Under the pieces are notes generated by a model. That model made no database searches and was not told where the DNA came from. It worked only from the letters and a program-made list of their open reading frames with translations. This document shows, piece by piece, positions 1-10,799 of a stretch of 64,000 nt of DNA (within the stretch, counting starts at the first letter, position 1; each line of letters opens with the position of its first letter). Origin of the DNA: Combretum micranthum (Eukaryota; Streptophyta; Magnoliopsida; Myrtales; Combretaceae); NCBI GenBank assembly GCA_024138025.1, contig JAMXBD010000114.1:434001-498000 (forward strand), given 5' to 3'. A program made the position numbers and the translations under genes.

Positions 1-1898
1 TTTCATATCTTGATAGGAGAATTCATGGAATGGAAATAGAAACTCATACTAATATTTGTCTCAAAGATTTCTTAATAAGTATTGAAAATTTAAAATATAA
101 AAAGAAAGCTATAGGCACATGGCGTAAATAACTCACAAATTAAAATTAGGGAAGATTATAATCAAATTAGCATCACTAACTCTTAGCGACAGTGGACAGA
201 TACTTTTAATGAATATTCTAATTTCCATTTCTTGACATAGCAACAATGAAATATTCTATTATCCTCCTTTTTTTTTATTTTTAACATATGTCCAATAAGT
301 TATTGAATAGATCGGATATATACTTATAACATTAAAATATTTAATATATTGATTATTGCTATATATTTTAATGGTTGGTTAGTTAGTTTGGCTAACAAGA
401 CCATAGTCCCAATTATTAATTTCAGTTGTCGAAATTGTGTATAATATTTATATATATAATCAGTTAATTTGACTAAAGTTAGTAATATTCACTAAAAGAA
501 AATAAGTTAAAAATAAAATTTAATCATGAGATGACACCAATACGATAAGAAGCTCCTCTGCCCCTTAAGTAAATTAATCTAATTATCCTTCGTCTAATTC
601 CTAATTTTATCAATCAAATATATTTAGATAATATAGTTGAGAAAGTATAAATATTCAATATCTAGAACAATCAACTCTTATGAGCTTTATTTAGATAAAT
701 AACTTATTCCTTTCACAAATATTTCCCTTCCTTCAAACAATCAGTCTCAATCATATCAGTTGTTTAGCTGTTCCTGGCTTTGTTCTCTCAACATTACGTT
801 TTCTTTAGAAAATGCCGATATAGGAAAGAACATTTCTTGTCCAATGTTCATTGGTACTATTTCAAATTGAATTCTATATTGTCGAGGCTAAAATAAGTGG
901 CTCTTGTAATAATCTTAGTCATTTTCGAATTGTGTTCTTCTTTTATTTAGCAAGCGTTATCATATCAATTTCCTTAAAAAAAAAAAAATTATCCCATAAA
1001 TCTGTACACGCAATATATAAATATTAATAAAATTATATTATATATAGTGTGTATTAAATAGGATTGATAATTATTTTGAAAAATATTAATTTTACTTCAA
1101 TGTATATTGAAATAACATTAATACTTATAGGTTGTATGTTATACAGGTGATTTGTAATATTCAAATTTTTTTTTCCTTTTGCTAAAATAGAATAAGATTA
1201 AAAAAGAATAACAATTTCTTTATTTTATAACCATGAATATTCCTGAAAAAAAACAAAGTTGCATTATATGAGGAATACCAATTCTTCCATTTTCGTGAAA
1301 GAAAACAACAGGAATCCCCTATTGATTTCATAACACATAAAATAAACTTCCTTACAAATGGAAAAATACCTATTTTTTAATAATAAAAGCAGGACAATAA
1401 TTCCATTAAAGTCAAAAGAAACTTAAAAGTTGGCATGCGTTTTATTTTCTCAATTATCTCTATAATGTTATTTCGCATTTTGTTTCCTATTTGAAGCCTC
1501 TGTTAAGTTGAGGTTGTAAAAATTAAAGAATATGAAAAAAAAAAAATGGTTGACGCACATGGAGGTAATAATTTTCAAGAGAATTTTCAAAGCACCAATA
1601 ACTTCCAAGGGAAATTTCAAAATGCCAATTGATACCCATCCCGTGATGACTACTCTATTTGGAATTTTCATTTGACATCAAGACTCAAGCTCCGGTAAAT
1701 ATTGAAAGATAACTAATGGAATACATCTGGATTTAGGACAATCTATTACTCGCCCTCCAATTTTGGGGCAATATATATTTTACTTATTGGACATCCATTA
1801 CAATGGGATTAATTAGTATAATAAATCATTTTGTTGTTTGTACCAAAATCTTTTACTCTTGTAATGAAATTCAACTAAATGGTTTATATATTGAAGGT
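1..1898. other. AT-rich intergenic DNA, no gene seen
   Basis: No open frame here has recognisable protein content and no RNA gene was recognised. The DNA is AT-rich with many short A and T runs. A stretch near 1180-1370 loosely resembles the segment near 47945-48120 (shared wording around ATAAGATTAAAAA and TTTCTTTATTTTAT), so a decayed dispersed repeat may be present. Confidence 0.6.
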
Positions 1899-2062
1899 GT
1901 GTTTGGTTCATTCGTTTGTTTGGCATCAGTATTATATCTTTTTCAATCAGACTATTTATAAAAAATAGATACAGATAAAAAACGGACATTTTTATTTATA
2001 AACAAACTTTAGAGATCAAATACAAATAAGATGCAAATGAAAAATAGACCATACAAACTAAA
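1899..2062 (+). repeat. MITE-like family A, copy 1
   Basis: Starts with a GTTTGGTT-type end, has the family core (ATAGATACAGATAAAAA, then TCAAATACAAATAAGATG) and ends AGACCATACAAACT. Six other copies lie within the first 10 kb. It is short and non-coding; the superfamily was not established because no clear TSD was found. Confidence 0.55.
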
Positions 2063-2276
2063 TCACTAAAGTTTCCTATATATGTATCTTTGAACCAAAT
2101 AAATCTGAACATCTCACATGATTTGATGTATTTATAAATATAAAGAAATTTGTTCAATATGGCAACATAGAAAAAGAACATTAAAAAACCACATATGAAT
2201 CTTTATTCTCTCAAAATCGGTGTTTCAATTGTGTACCCACTAATTATAATATGACACATAAGAAAATTATATAACT

Positions 2277-2456
2277 TAGAGAGCTTTCACAATTCCATCA
2301 ACGGGATCGTCCTGCCATTAATTTAACTGTTAAGATAAATATAGTAAATAAAATATTAATTATTTTAGTGATTCTATTACGGTTGAGTATGATATGAGCT
2401 ATTAGATGGTGACGGAACTAGATACATCAAAATTAATGGTGGGATCATAGAATTGT
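2277..2456 (+). repeat. MITE-like family B, copy 1
   Basis: An element of about 180 bp beginning near ACAATTCCATCAACGGGA and ending near GTGGGATCATAGAATTG, so the ends are imperfect inverted repeats (GATTCTATGATTCTRTCAACGGGA type). The internal part has an AACTGTTAAGATAAATA core. It matches 3309-3478 (inverted) and 4208-4396 (same orientation). Confidence 0.55.
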
Positions 2457-2747
2457 TTATATAACTTAAAATAAATACTGCTCACTAAATCTGTTACATG
2501 ATTAGCTAAGCTAGCATTAAGATGGTAAAATCGGAACAGCAAATATTATCCCAAAATGGTTTACCCACAAAGGATTTAACTAAATTTTGGTCAGAGAACG
2601 TGCTCAAAGCTCGAAGGTGATTAGTAATCCAGTTTGTTTGCGTTTAATCTGAAGGTGGACGCAAAATGAGGAAAAATTCAAACAAAAGGATTTATAAATT
2701 GGCCTAGCCTCAATTCCGTAGCAGGTATAGAGCTCTAAGGTGTGAGT

Positions 2748-2867
2748 GTGATAATTCCTTAGTCCAATAGTTGTTAAGGATTCGAAAAGATTTCTGACTG
2801 TAATTGAGTGATAATTCCTTAGTCCATTAGTTGTTAAGGATTCGAAAAGATTTCTGACTGTAATTAT
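2748..2867. repeat. 60-bp direct tandem duplication
   Basis: Two adjacent 60-bp units (2748-2807 and 2808-2867) share TGATAATTCCTTAGTCCA, then TTGTTAAGGATTCGAAAAG and TTTCTGACTGTAATT. They differ by one internal base (CAATAG versus CATTAG) and at the last three bases. Such near-identity indicates a recent local duplication. Confidence 0.9.
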
Positions 2868-2933
2868 TATTTATTTATTATCAGTCCAATTTTCAAAAAT
2901 TCAAGATTTTGGGATTTGAACTTCATCAATTCT

Positions 2934-3131
2934 GATTAGATTGTATGAATTTTATTTGTATTTTATCCGTATCCGATTTATAATTTCATCAGTGTCTATA
3001 TTTATCTAATATTTATGTATGTAAAAATATTTATTTTTTATCTGTATCAGTTTCTTAACAAACATCTATTTGAAAAATAATAAAAATAAAATGTCAAGAT
3101 GATAAAAAAATATATAAAACAAATAGACCTT
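2934..3131 (-). repeat. MITE-like family A, copy 2
   Basis: Opposite orientation to copy 1. It contains TTTTTTATCTGTATC and AACAAACATCTATTTG and ends AAACAAATAGACCTT, matching the reverse complement of the family ends. Boundaries are approximate. Confidence 0.5.
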
Positions 3132-3308
3132 ATGTTGATACGATTTAGCATCAACCTGAGTTAACCAACTTTTAAAATCTATATTATCTTATAAATAATA
3201 TTGAATCATTCTAATATCTTTATCCTACATAAGTTATAAGGTATAAGGTACTCATCAAATTTACAATATGTTAATTTCATATTTATAGCAATAAAATTCC
3301 AAGGTAAA

Positions 3309-3478
3309 TTCTCTATAGAGCACTGCGAATGTTTTAGTAAAATCATCTAATGGCTCATATCTTATCCAACCGTGACCGAATCACTAAAATAGTTAAGATT
3401 CTAATTACTATATTTATTTTTAACAGTTAGATGATTGACTAGATGATCCTGTTGACAGAATCATAGAAGCTCCTAAAG
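3309..3478 (-). repeat. MITE-like family B, copy 2
   Basis: Inverted relative to the other two copies. It contains AATGGCTCATATCTTATCC, then TAACAGTTAGATGATTGAC and GACAGAATCATAGAAGCTCC, which are reverse complements of blocks in the copies at 2277-2456 and 4208-4396. Confidence 0.55.
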
Positions 3479-3825
3479 TATAATATTGTAAATTTTATAT
3501 ATAGAAGATTTAATAAGTATTTATAAATAAGTCATATTACTATAATAAAGATTAACCTTTTATATTTTAACTCTGCATTTATATTTTTATCTTCAATATG
3601 TACTTTTATAGTCAATTTCACTCGTGGTATTGAACTTTTTCGATTTTTACAAAATTATACCTAAACAAAATTTCGTTAAAAGAAAATACTTAAAATTTTT
3701 AAACCTTTCACCCACAATACCTTTGGATGAATTCCGTCCAACCGTTGATGTGGAAATGGAATCGATAAAAATATTGTTTTTCATCCATGTTGGCATCTTT
3801 TTTTTTATTATTATTTTTACTTTTC

Positions 3826-3918
3826 CTCTCTCTCTCTCCCCCCAACCCCCCTCTTGCACCATTGCTTCTTCTCTCTCATCATCATCATCATCATCCTTCT
3901 TCTCTTCTTCTTCTTCAA
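3826..3918. repeat. Pyrimidine-rich microsatellite (CT, TCA and CTT runs)
   Basis: A CT tract is followed by about six TCA units and then CTT units. The open frames crossing it on both strands encode only Ser/Phe or Glu/Asp runs and are repeat artefacts. Confidence 0.85.
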
Positions 3919-4207
3919 ACACTGTGCAAATAAAAAAAGAGTGAAATACCAAAAATCATAATCAAACTTCAATTAAAAAAGAAAAACTAATTAACACTTC
4001 ACAAATCTAAAAATACGAATTTAATGTCATTCTTTAAGCAAATTTATTGATATTCTGATAAAATCCAAGTTCATTTCGGTTTTTTCTTGTTTGGCTTTTC
4101 CTTAAAGTTACAATCTTTATGGAAATTCCATACTGATTCCTAGCCATTGCCTAAAATTACCAATTTTGGCTAGTGGGATTTGTTTCTTTTTTAACCTTTT
4201 GCTAACT

Positions 4208-4396
4208 TCTTGGAGAGATTTTATGATTCTATTAACGGGACCGTTCAGTCAATCATCTAACTGTTAAAATAAATAAAGTAACTAGAATAATCACTATTTT
4301 AGTATATCAATCATGGTAGAGTATAGTGTGAGCCATTGATAGTGATGAAACCTGTCATGTAAAAATCAATGATGGGACTACAGAATCTCCCAACTT
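4208..4396 (+). repeat. MITE-like family B, copy 3
   Basis: Begins near GAGATTTTATGATTCTATTA and ends GATGGGACTACAGAATCTCC, giving visible terminal inverted repeats. The internal AACTGTTAAAATAAATA block matches copy 1. The element is about 189 bp with no coding content. Confidence 0.6.
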
Positions 4397-5710
4397 CTTT
4401 ATGTGGGTATTTTTTAGACTCGAAAAAAATGGCAACTTTAGCAGTATGAATCTTATTAAAGCTCTTGAATGGAATGAACATGGTATAAAGCCCATGACCG
4501 AAGATAGAAGGATATTTTATTTTTCTTCTTCTTCTTCTAACATAGCTCAAATTAAAAAAAAAAAAAAATGGTACGCGGTGGGTTTCCATTTCAGTAGAAG
4601 TGATGATGTTGCAGCTTGCAAGTCCGTTCGTGTTGCATGTAGTGTCGGGTATGGGCTCAATTTGGTGAAAATGATTGTTGCAGGTTTAGGATTGGTGAGT
4701 TATGGTGAGACTTTGGGTTCATGGTTGGGTTTTAGGGAAGATAGCAATGAAGACGAATGGTTTTTGGGCTTGCGGTACACACAATGGATGCTACGTGTTC
4801 GCATTTGGCATGGTTGAGTTGTGAATCGGTATGGAAATTAACCCATGAGAGTCGTAACAAGAAAAAAAATTTGAGATTTATAAAGTAATCAAATACAAAT
4901 TATCGATTACAATTTTAGGACAACCCAGAACATCAATCCAATATATTTTTCTTCATCTTCTCCTTCGATAAACTTAACTCATGACATCATCACCTACCTC
5001 CACCACTAGCAGAACAAACAAAAACTTTAATGCAAACCAGAATTAAAACCTCAAAATTAAAACGAAAAAGAAAATAGAGAAGACCAATAAATATAGACCT
5101 TAATTTTCTAGTAATGACAAAAAAGTTCAAACTTTAACACCTAAAAGTAATATTAATTGCTTCTTGACAATCAACACCAATTTTTGAATTCCTTAGAAAT
5201 TTTGTAGTAATGATAAACAGAATCAAGCTTTAACACCCTAAAATAATATTGAGTGCTTTTATACCAACGCGATGATTTAATTCCATTTTGAAAGTCAAGA
5301 GCTAATTCCATTTTGAAAGTGACTTCAAATGAACCTTCAAAGAGTTGCTTTGTAAAGGAATCACACTTATGAAAGTGGATTGGCATGTCCTTTATGGGGG
5401 TGTGTGTGTGAGAGAGATGAAAGTTAAATTGTTATAGCCACTGCCTTTTTCTGTAATTTAACTTCACTTTTCAATCCTTCAATGACAATTTCTCTTCCTT
5501 TCATTTGTTTTTTTTTTTTTCTGATTTTATCGTTGCTTTGTTGTGTTATCTATTAAATTGGAGTTTTTTTATGGATTTTGGATTGGAATAGCAAAGCAAT
5601 CAAACGTGGTTATGTACGTTTAGTTCGCAATGTGCTCGAGTTTGATGGTGAAGGTGTTCAGTCCACTCGATGAGTTTAGGGGTTTAGGACAAGGAAGATT
5701 CAGTGATGAC
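4397..5710. other. Intergenic DNA, one unassigned open stretch
   Basis: A plus-strand open frame ending at 4817 includes a GC-richer part (about 4570-4817). The translation has no motif I recognise and it runs through a CTT microsatellite and a poly-A run, so I do not call a gene. A short TG/AG repeat lies at about 5400-5417. The remainder is non-coding. Confidence 0.45.
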
Positions 5711-5941
5711 GGGTCTGTTTGGATTGTCTGTTTTTCATCTGTATCTGTATCTTTTTTAAAATGATATGTGTAAATATATCTGATTTGCATCTAAATTTTA
5801 TCTAAATTTATTCTATTTGATCTTTTGATGAGAACTGTTAACTTTTTTTTTATCTATATCTATTTCTTGATAAATAATTTGTTAGCAAAAAGTTTGAAAA
5901 AATGTCTGTATCTGTTGGAAAAAGCCAAAACAAACAGACCC
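5711..5941 (-). repeat. MITE-like family A, copy 3 (best-preserved ends)
   Basis: 231 bp, starting GGGTCTGTTTG and ending CAAACAGACCC, a perfect 11-bp terminal inverted repeat. The interior holds CATCTGTATCTGTATC and CTATTTGATCTTTTGATG, the reverse complement of the family core. No clear TSD flanks it, so the transposase class is unassigned; hAT or PIF-type would be usual guesses. Confidence 0.65.
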
Positions 5942-5990
5942 AACAACGGTGAGAGAGAAGAAGATGATGTTCCTGGGGAAGATCAACAGG

Positions 5991-6008
5991 AGAGAGAGAG
6001 AGAGAGAG
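5991..6008. repeat. (GA)n microsatellite
   Basis: A short uninterrupted GA-dinucleotide run directly beyond the family A copy at 5711-5941. Confidence 0.8.
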
Positions 6009-6261
6009 AAGGAAAAGTGAAACAAAATTAAAAAGAAAAAAAGGTCAAAGTGGATGAAAAAACAATATTTTAATAAGTTTTGCTGTCACATTAGTAGTTG
6101 GATAGAAAAATAGATAGAACCTGTTCATAAGTATCCTATGTGAAAGATTTAAAAATTTTAGGTATTTTCTTATAAGAAAAAATTATTTAGATATAATTCA
6201 ATAAAAATCGAAAAAGTTTGGGTATGTGAGTGAAATCAACCCGTACTTTTCATAACAATAA

Positions 6262-6466
6262 TGGTGTCAATAACTTAGGATTTGTTTATTTATTGTTTTG
6301 TTATCTTATTTCCGTCTTTCAAATAAATATTTACTAAGAAACAGATGGAGATGAAAAATAGATATTTTTACTTATAAAAAGATTAAACAAATCAAATACA
6401 TATAAGATAAAAAAATAAATATAGATCTGATACAGATAAAAATATGGCAATCAAAACAGCATTTAT
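6262..6466 (+). repeat. MITE-like family A, copy 4
   Basis: Contains TTGTTTTGTTATCTTATTT near its left end, then AAACAGATGGAGATG, the AAACAAATCAAATACATATAAG core, and AGATACAGATAAAAA-type sequence near its right end. Ends are eroded. It lies immediately left of the GC-richer open frame at 6515-6787. Confidence 0.5.
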
Positions 6467-6514
6467 ACGGACTTTATATACACACAAATTAAAGATGGTT
6501 GTATGGACAAATGA

Positions 6515-6787
6515 AATATCGACAACACCCCTCATGAAGACTTTGTCACTTTAATAGCCTTCCAGTTCCATCCGCTACTCTTTGCACAGTGCGGACGCCG
6601 TGACAGTAAAGCAAAAAAGAATGCATTCAATACCAGCGCATGCTCCGCCGGGACATTAGCCAATTCAGTTCTGCCGGAGCATGATATGGTTTGGTACAGC
6701 CCTGTGTTCCTAGATGAGCTGTCGGGAATATTGCAATCGTACGACATGAACAAAAAGCCAATATTGTTTGTAGGTATGTTTGGTTAG
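6515..6787 (+). other. Unidentified open reading frame, possible captured gene fragment
   Basis: An open plus-strand frame of 90 codons ending at TAG 6785-6787. It has no early Met, and a polypyrimidine-CACAG sequence ends at 6589, so an exon may start at 6590. It is visibly richer in G+C than its surroundings and its translation looks protein-like, with a segment reading PEHDMVWYSPVFLDEL. I do not recognise the family. It sits between two family A MITE copies. A 73-residue minus-strand frame overlaps it and looks less protein-like. Could be an exon relic, a captured gene fragment or chance. Confidence 0.25.
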
Positions 6788-6979
6788 TTTTTTTTGATAG
6801 ATATAAATATTTTTTAAAATATTTTTAACAGATTATTTATTAAAAAATAAATATAAAAAATTGATAGTTTTTATAAAAAAATTAAATAGATCAAATACAA
6901 ATCTAAATAAGATATATTTATATATATTGTTTTGATATAAATACATATATAGATAAAAGAGAGACCATCCAAATAGACT
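6771..6979 (+). repeat. MITE-like family A, copy 5
   Basis: Begins GTATGTTTGGTTAG, carries the AATTAAATAGATCAAATACA core and ends GAGACCATCCAAATAGAC. Same orientation as copies 1, 4 and 7. Confidence 0.55.
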
Positions 6980-7007
6980 TTTTTGTTCTCCTTTTTCTAA
7001 ATTTTTC

Positions 7008-7205
7008 TTTTTTGTTATCTTATTTTTAATTGTATCATATCTATATTTGATCTGTATTTATATTTTATTAATATTTGATTTATATCTAGTCTATTTGATC
7101 TATTTATGAATAAAATATATATTTTTTATCTGTATTTATTTATTGATAAATATTCTATTTAAAAATGATAAAAATAAGATATCAAAACGACAAGGCAAAC
7201 CAAAC
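7008..7205 (-). repeat. MITE-like family A, copy 6
   Basis: Inverted copy with TTTTTTATCTGTATTTATTT, then GATAAATATTCTATTT and AATAAGATATCAAAACGACA. It lies almost head-to-head with copy 5, so the 6771-7205 block is roughly palindromic at low identity. Confidence 0.5.
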
Positions 7206-7508
7206 ATTGTAATTGAAGATTTTTTTCTTTTTCTTTTAATATATTCAAACACAAAATTCCGAAAAGTATGAAAAAACTTTGGAAATACCTTTATTTGAAA
7301 CCTTGTGTTATGTGGTGGTATTGTATCAGCATAAGTCCCGTTTATTTTATAAAGAAAAATGATTAATATATAACACTTGTTTTTCATTAAAATTATTTTC
7401 TTAAAACTGGCATGTTTTCGTGTGTATGATTTTGATTTTGTGAATATGCATGTTCAAATTTAATTTAATGTAAAACATATTGCTAGTATCCTTCAACAAC
7501 TTCATAGC

Positions 7509-8433
7509 TAAGGATAGACAAAAAAACCAACCAAACCAAACCAATCCATAACTGAATCAAACCAAACTAAAAATATGATGTAAAAAATTTTCAATTCGAA
7601 CCAATCCATATATTTATGGTTTGGTTTAGAAGGTAAACCAAAGCAATTCATGAAATTGAACTAAATCGTTTTTAAAAAATATAATAATATTTTATTTGTA
7701 AGTTTTAACTATATATTTTTTTTATGATTGATTAAATATCATATATGTTCATATGATTTCATTTTATATTTATTATTTGGTAAATATTAATTAAAATCAA
7801 CTTGTTTATTTTTAAATTTGCTTTTTAGGCTCACGATATATATTTTTCTATTGATGATGAACTATTTTTTTTTAATAGTTTGTAACTTTATAAAGTATGA
7901 AATTTATTTGTTTAGTTATAAACTCTTATTATGTATTTGTCAGCGGATCATTTTATTCGTTGATGAATTTTGTTGATAGATGATTTTTTAATTTGGCTAA
8001 ATTTAATGGTAGATAATTGGCTTGATGGTTCAATTAAAAATAAAAAATTATGACTTACTATGTATCGATTAGTCGATATATTTTATTGATGAATAACTAA
8101 TTTTGTAGAGAACTATATACTAAAAGTATGATGAATTCATAAGGTATTTTAACGTGGTTTATAATATATACTTCATGAAATGATATCAATATTTAAGTGT
8201 CTGTACTAATGTACAAAAACTAAAATAAAGAAAAATTTTAATTAGAATTTTGATTTAATTCGTAATCAAAATCGAATCAAAACCGTTATTTGATGGTTTA
8301 GAAAATTTCTAATCCGAACCAAACTGTTACTTAAGGGTTTGGTTTGGGATAAAAAAAAACTGTAAATTATGGTTTGATTTGATTTTAAGAAAAACCGAAC
8401 CAAATCAAACCAAACCGATCTGTGCCCACCCTA
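7509..8433. mobile_element. Non-autonomous hAT-like element, 925 bp, perfect 8-bp TSD
   Basis: Flanked by the identical 8-mer TTCATAGC at 7501-7508 and 8434-8441. The left end reads TAAGGATAGACA and the right end, reverse-complemented, reads TAGGGTGGGCACA, giving short imperfect terminal inverted repeats. Both sub-terminal regions are packed with AACCAAACC/GGTTTGGTT motifs in inverted arrangement. No transposase frame is present. An 8-bp TSD with short TAGGG-type ends is the established signature of the hAT superfamily, so this is a non-autonomous hAT derivative. Confidence 0.8.
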
Positions 8434-8441
8434 TTCATAGC

Positions 8442-9404
8442 CACTATTCTTCCTTCACTTCATTTGGGTACTTGCTTACCTAAGGTAAAATAGAATCAAG
8501 AAGCCCACCAATCCTGTATCAAAATCCACATCAAAGGTGACGAATTTTAGGTTATTTATTACTTATAATATTTTATTAATAGAAATTTATTTACTTTATT
8601 TAAATTACATGTCAAATATTAAAATGTTGACAGTATTAAAAAAGTCCAGCTTTATTAAATTTATTAAACTTTGAGACTCCAATTAAAAAAAAAAGATAAA
8701 TAAATAAATAAAAGAAAACTAGCAAAGCATTAAAGACTATAAATGGAATTTTTCCTTATAAAACCACTTTGGCTTTTGAAAAGTATAAGTTATTTTCCTA
8801 AAAAATGTCTAGATTTTGTATGAGTGCTTTTAACATTTTTAATCTAGCAAACAAAGTTGCTCATTCTGTATTCACCAGAATCATCAGTGAAAATGCTAGG
8901 TGTAGGAGATTGAATTGCTTGTCTTGTTATTGTACGTGAATTGTGCTTTCCTACATTATCTTGTCTTAATTGAGTTATGTATAGCTTAGTTGTGCCCGAA
9001 TCCATTAACAACTACATATTGAATTATTGAGAAAACTTGACATGCATTGAACGGAAACTGGATCAAATATTGTCGTCACCATCCTAGTGTGGAACAACGA
9101 GAAACAGGCATCAAGTTAATGATTGCAAATGAACCCTATCAGAACTATTTACTACATATTCCTGTTTCCAACTTAGAGGAACAAACTAAAAGATAAAAGA
9201 AGTCGCGAACCATAAACCCAGGTTCAAACCATTGTTCATAGTGTTATCGTAAATCTTAGATGGCCTAAGACTACATTCAAGGTATCTTATGCTATCTCCA
9301 AACTACATTTAAAGTCTTCATGAACTAAGAAAATTATTTCGACGATCAAACCGAAGACTGCATTTAAGGTACAATGGGACCTGCGATATTAATGAAATAA
9401 ATTA
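8442..9404. other. Intergenic, no gene seen
   Basis: No coding signal or recognised repeat. It contains ordinary AT-rich sequence with an A-rich tract near 8680-8710. Confidence 0.55.
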
Positions 9405-9405
9405 G

Positions 9406-9632
9406 TTCTGTTTGTTTGTTGACAGATTACTGGTATAAACATTCTTTTCAAACTTTTTCCAACAAATTATTTATAAAAAATTAGATGCAGATAAAAAAAG
9501 TTGGTAGTTCTCATTAAAAGATTAAGTATATCAATTATAGATAAAATATAAATGTAAATTGGACATATTTACAGATATCATTTTGAAAAAGATACAAAAA
9601 CAGATAAAAAACAGACCATACAAACAGATCCA
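9406..9632 (+). repeat. MITE-like family A, copy 7
   Basis: Starts GTTCTGTTTGTTTGTTGAC and ends AGACCATACAAACAGATCC, giving recognisable inverted ends. The core has ATTAAGTATATCAATTATAG. About 227 bp. Confidence 0.6.
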
Positions 9633-10420
9633 ATGCTAGACGAGATGGACGCTAATAAAACTATGAATTCTTTGACCCATGAGCACACACATTGGTTAGT
9701 GTTGGTTGTTGCAGGTTTATACCCTAAACTCTACAATAGTTACTAGAAGATTATGTGTAATGATTGTTTTGCATATGGTTATTCATGCATTGCATATAAA
9801 TGATAACTTACTTGTTAAGTAGTAATGAAGAAATTGCACTCCTATTTCATTGAATCATGGCTTTGCTCGTTCCCCTATAGTATAATTAACCTTACAGATA
9901 GCTTGGATAGGTTTACAATCCTGTATGACAAACCTTTTTGGTAAGTCTAATTGCTTTTGGAATTTAGGGAATCTACGAAGAGGGGTAAAAGTAGTCACTG
10001 GATTTTTATTATGTTTTAGTTGTGAAACTTTTTAGTGGTTATACTAAAACATACACTACCAGTTATAATTTCTCTAAAATGGATATAGAGTAACTTGTAT
10101 GTTGATGGTTGATGTCTTAAAACACTAAGTGTGTTGTAAATTACATACTTTGCAGATGCTTATATAGGCTAAGTAAGTATTTCTAGTGGTTGCCACAACC
10201 AGATTATCTTTTTAGGCATAACAACTCAATTCTTTCATATTATTTACAATAATCTTAATCTCATGGGGAATCAACTAATGTTGCATTGCTAAGAAGTCGT
10301 TTCTTTTTTTTCTTCCATTTTTTTTTTTTAGTCTTTGGGAATTTTTTATTACTATTTGCTTTGATTGAAGGTATTGGAGTTTATGACCCGTTTTCAGTAG
10401 CCGTTTTTCGTAGTCAAATG

Positions 10421-10467
10421 TATAATGAATGAATATTTGACTATATATTTATTATTCATTCATTATA
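10421..10467. repeat. Perfect 15-bp inverted repeat (hairpin)
   Basis: TATAATGAATGAATA at 10421-10435 is exactly complementary to TATTCATTCATTATA at 10453-10467, with a 17-base AT-rich spacer. This could be a cruciform or the centre of a decayed foldback element; no function can be assigned. Confidence 0.85.
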
Positions 10468-10529
10468 AATTTAAGAGATATAATTTTGACATTTATTGCG
10501 ACTAGCTGTATACACATATAAATATGTGT

Positions 10530-10738
10530 TTTGTTAGGGTTTGTATAAGAGTGAGAAAATGAGAGAGTTTTGATTTGTATTTTGTTACTCTCTCTCTTTT
10601 GTACTCCAGTATTGACATATAATGAATTCTCTCTCCTCTACCTGTGGTTTTTTCCGATTTAGGAATTCCATATAAATCTTGTGTGCTTTATTATTTTTTA
10701 TTATTTTTCATTTTTGCCATTGTTCATCTTATAACAGA
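10530..10738 (+). repeat. Possible Ty1/copia LTR remnant
   Basis: The wording of this stretch (GAGAGAGTTTTGATTTG, a CT-rich tract, TTTTGTACTCC, then a TATAACA end) resembles the 3' part of plant copia LTRs as I know them. No partner LTR, PBS or TSD is visible nearby, so this is a resemblance call only. Confidence 0.3.
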
Positions 10739-10799
10739 AGGAATGCTAAATAGTGTTCCCCTCGGACCCTCTAACACTCTAATTTAGTTGAAGTATTTA

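Noticed and set aside
3624..3952. Overlapping open frames on both strands (about 100 codons each)
   Set aside because: Both cross a CT/TCA/CTT microsatellite and read as Ser/Phe or Glu/Asp runs; no domain outside the repeat.
4401..4817. 138-codon plus-strand frame
   Set aside because: Runs through a CTT repeat and a poly-A run; the GC-richer second half has no motif I recognise and no splice structure to support a gene.
6532..6753. 73-residue minus-strand frame antisense to the 6515-6787 frame
   Set aside because: The plus-strand reading is longer and more protein-like; the minus frame is probably a shadow.
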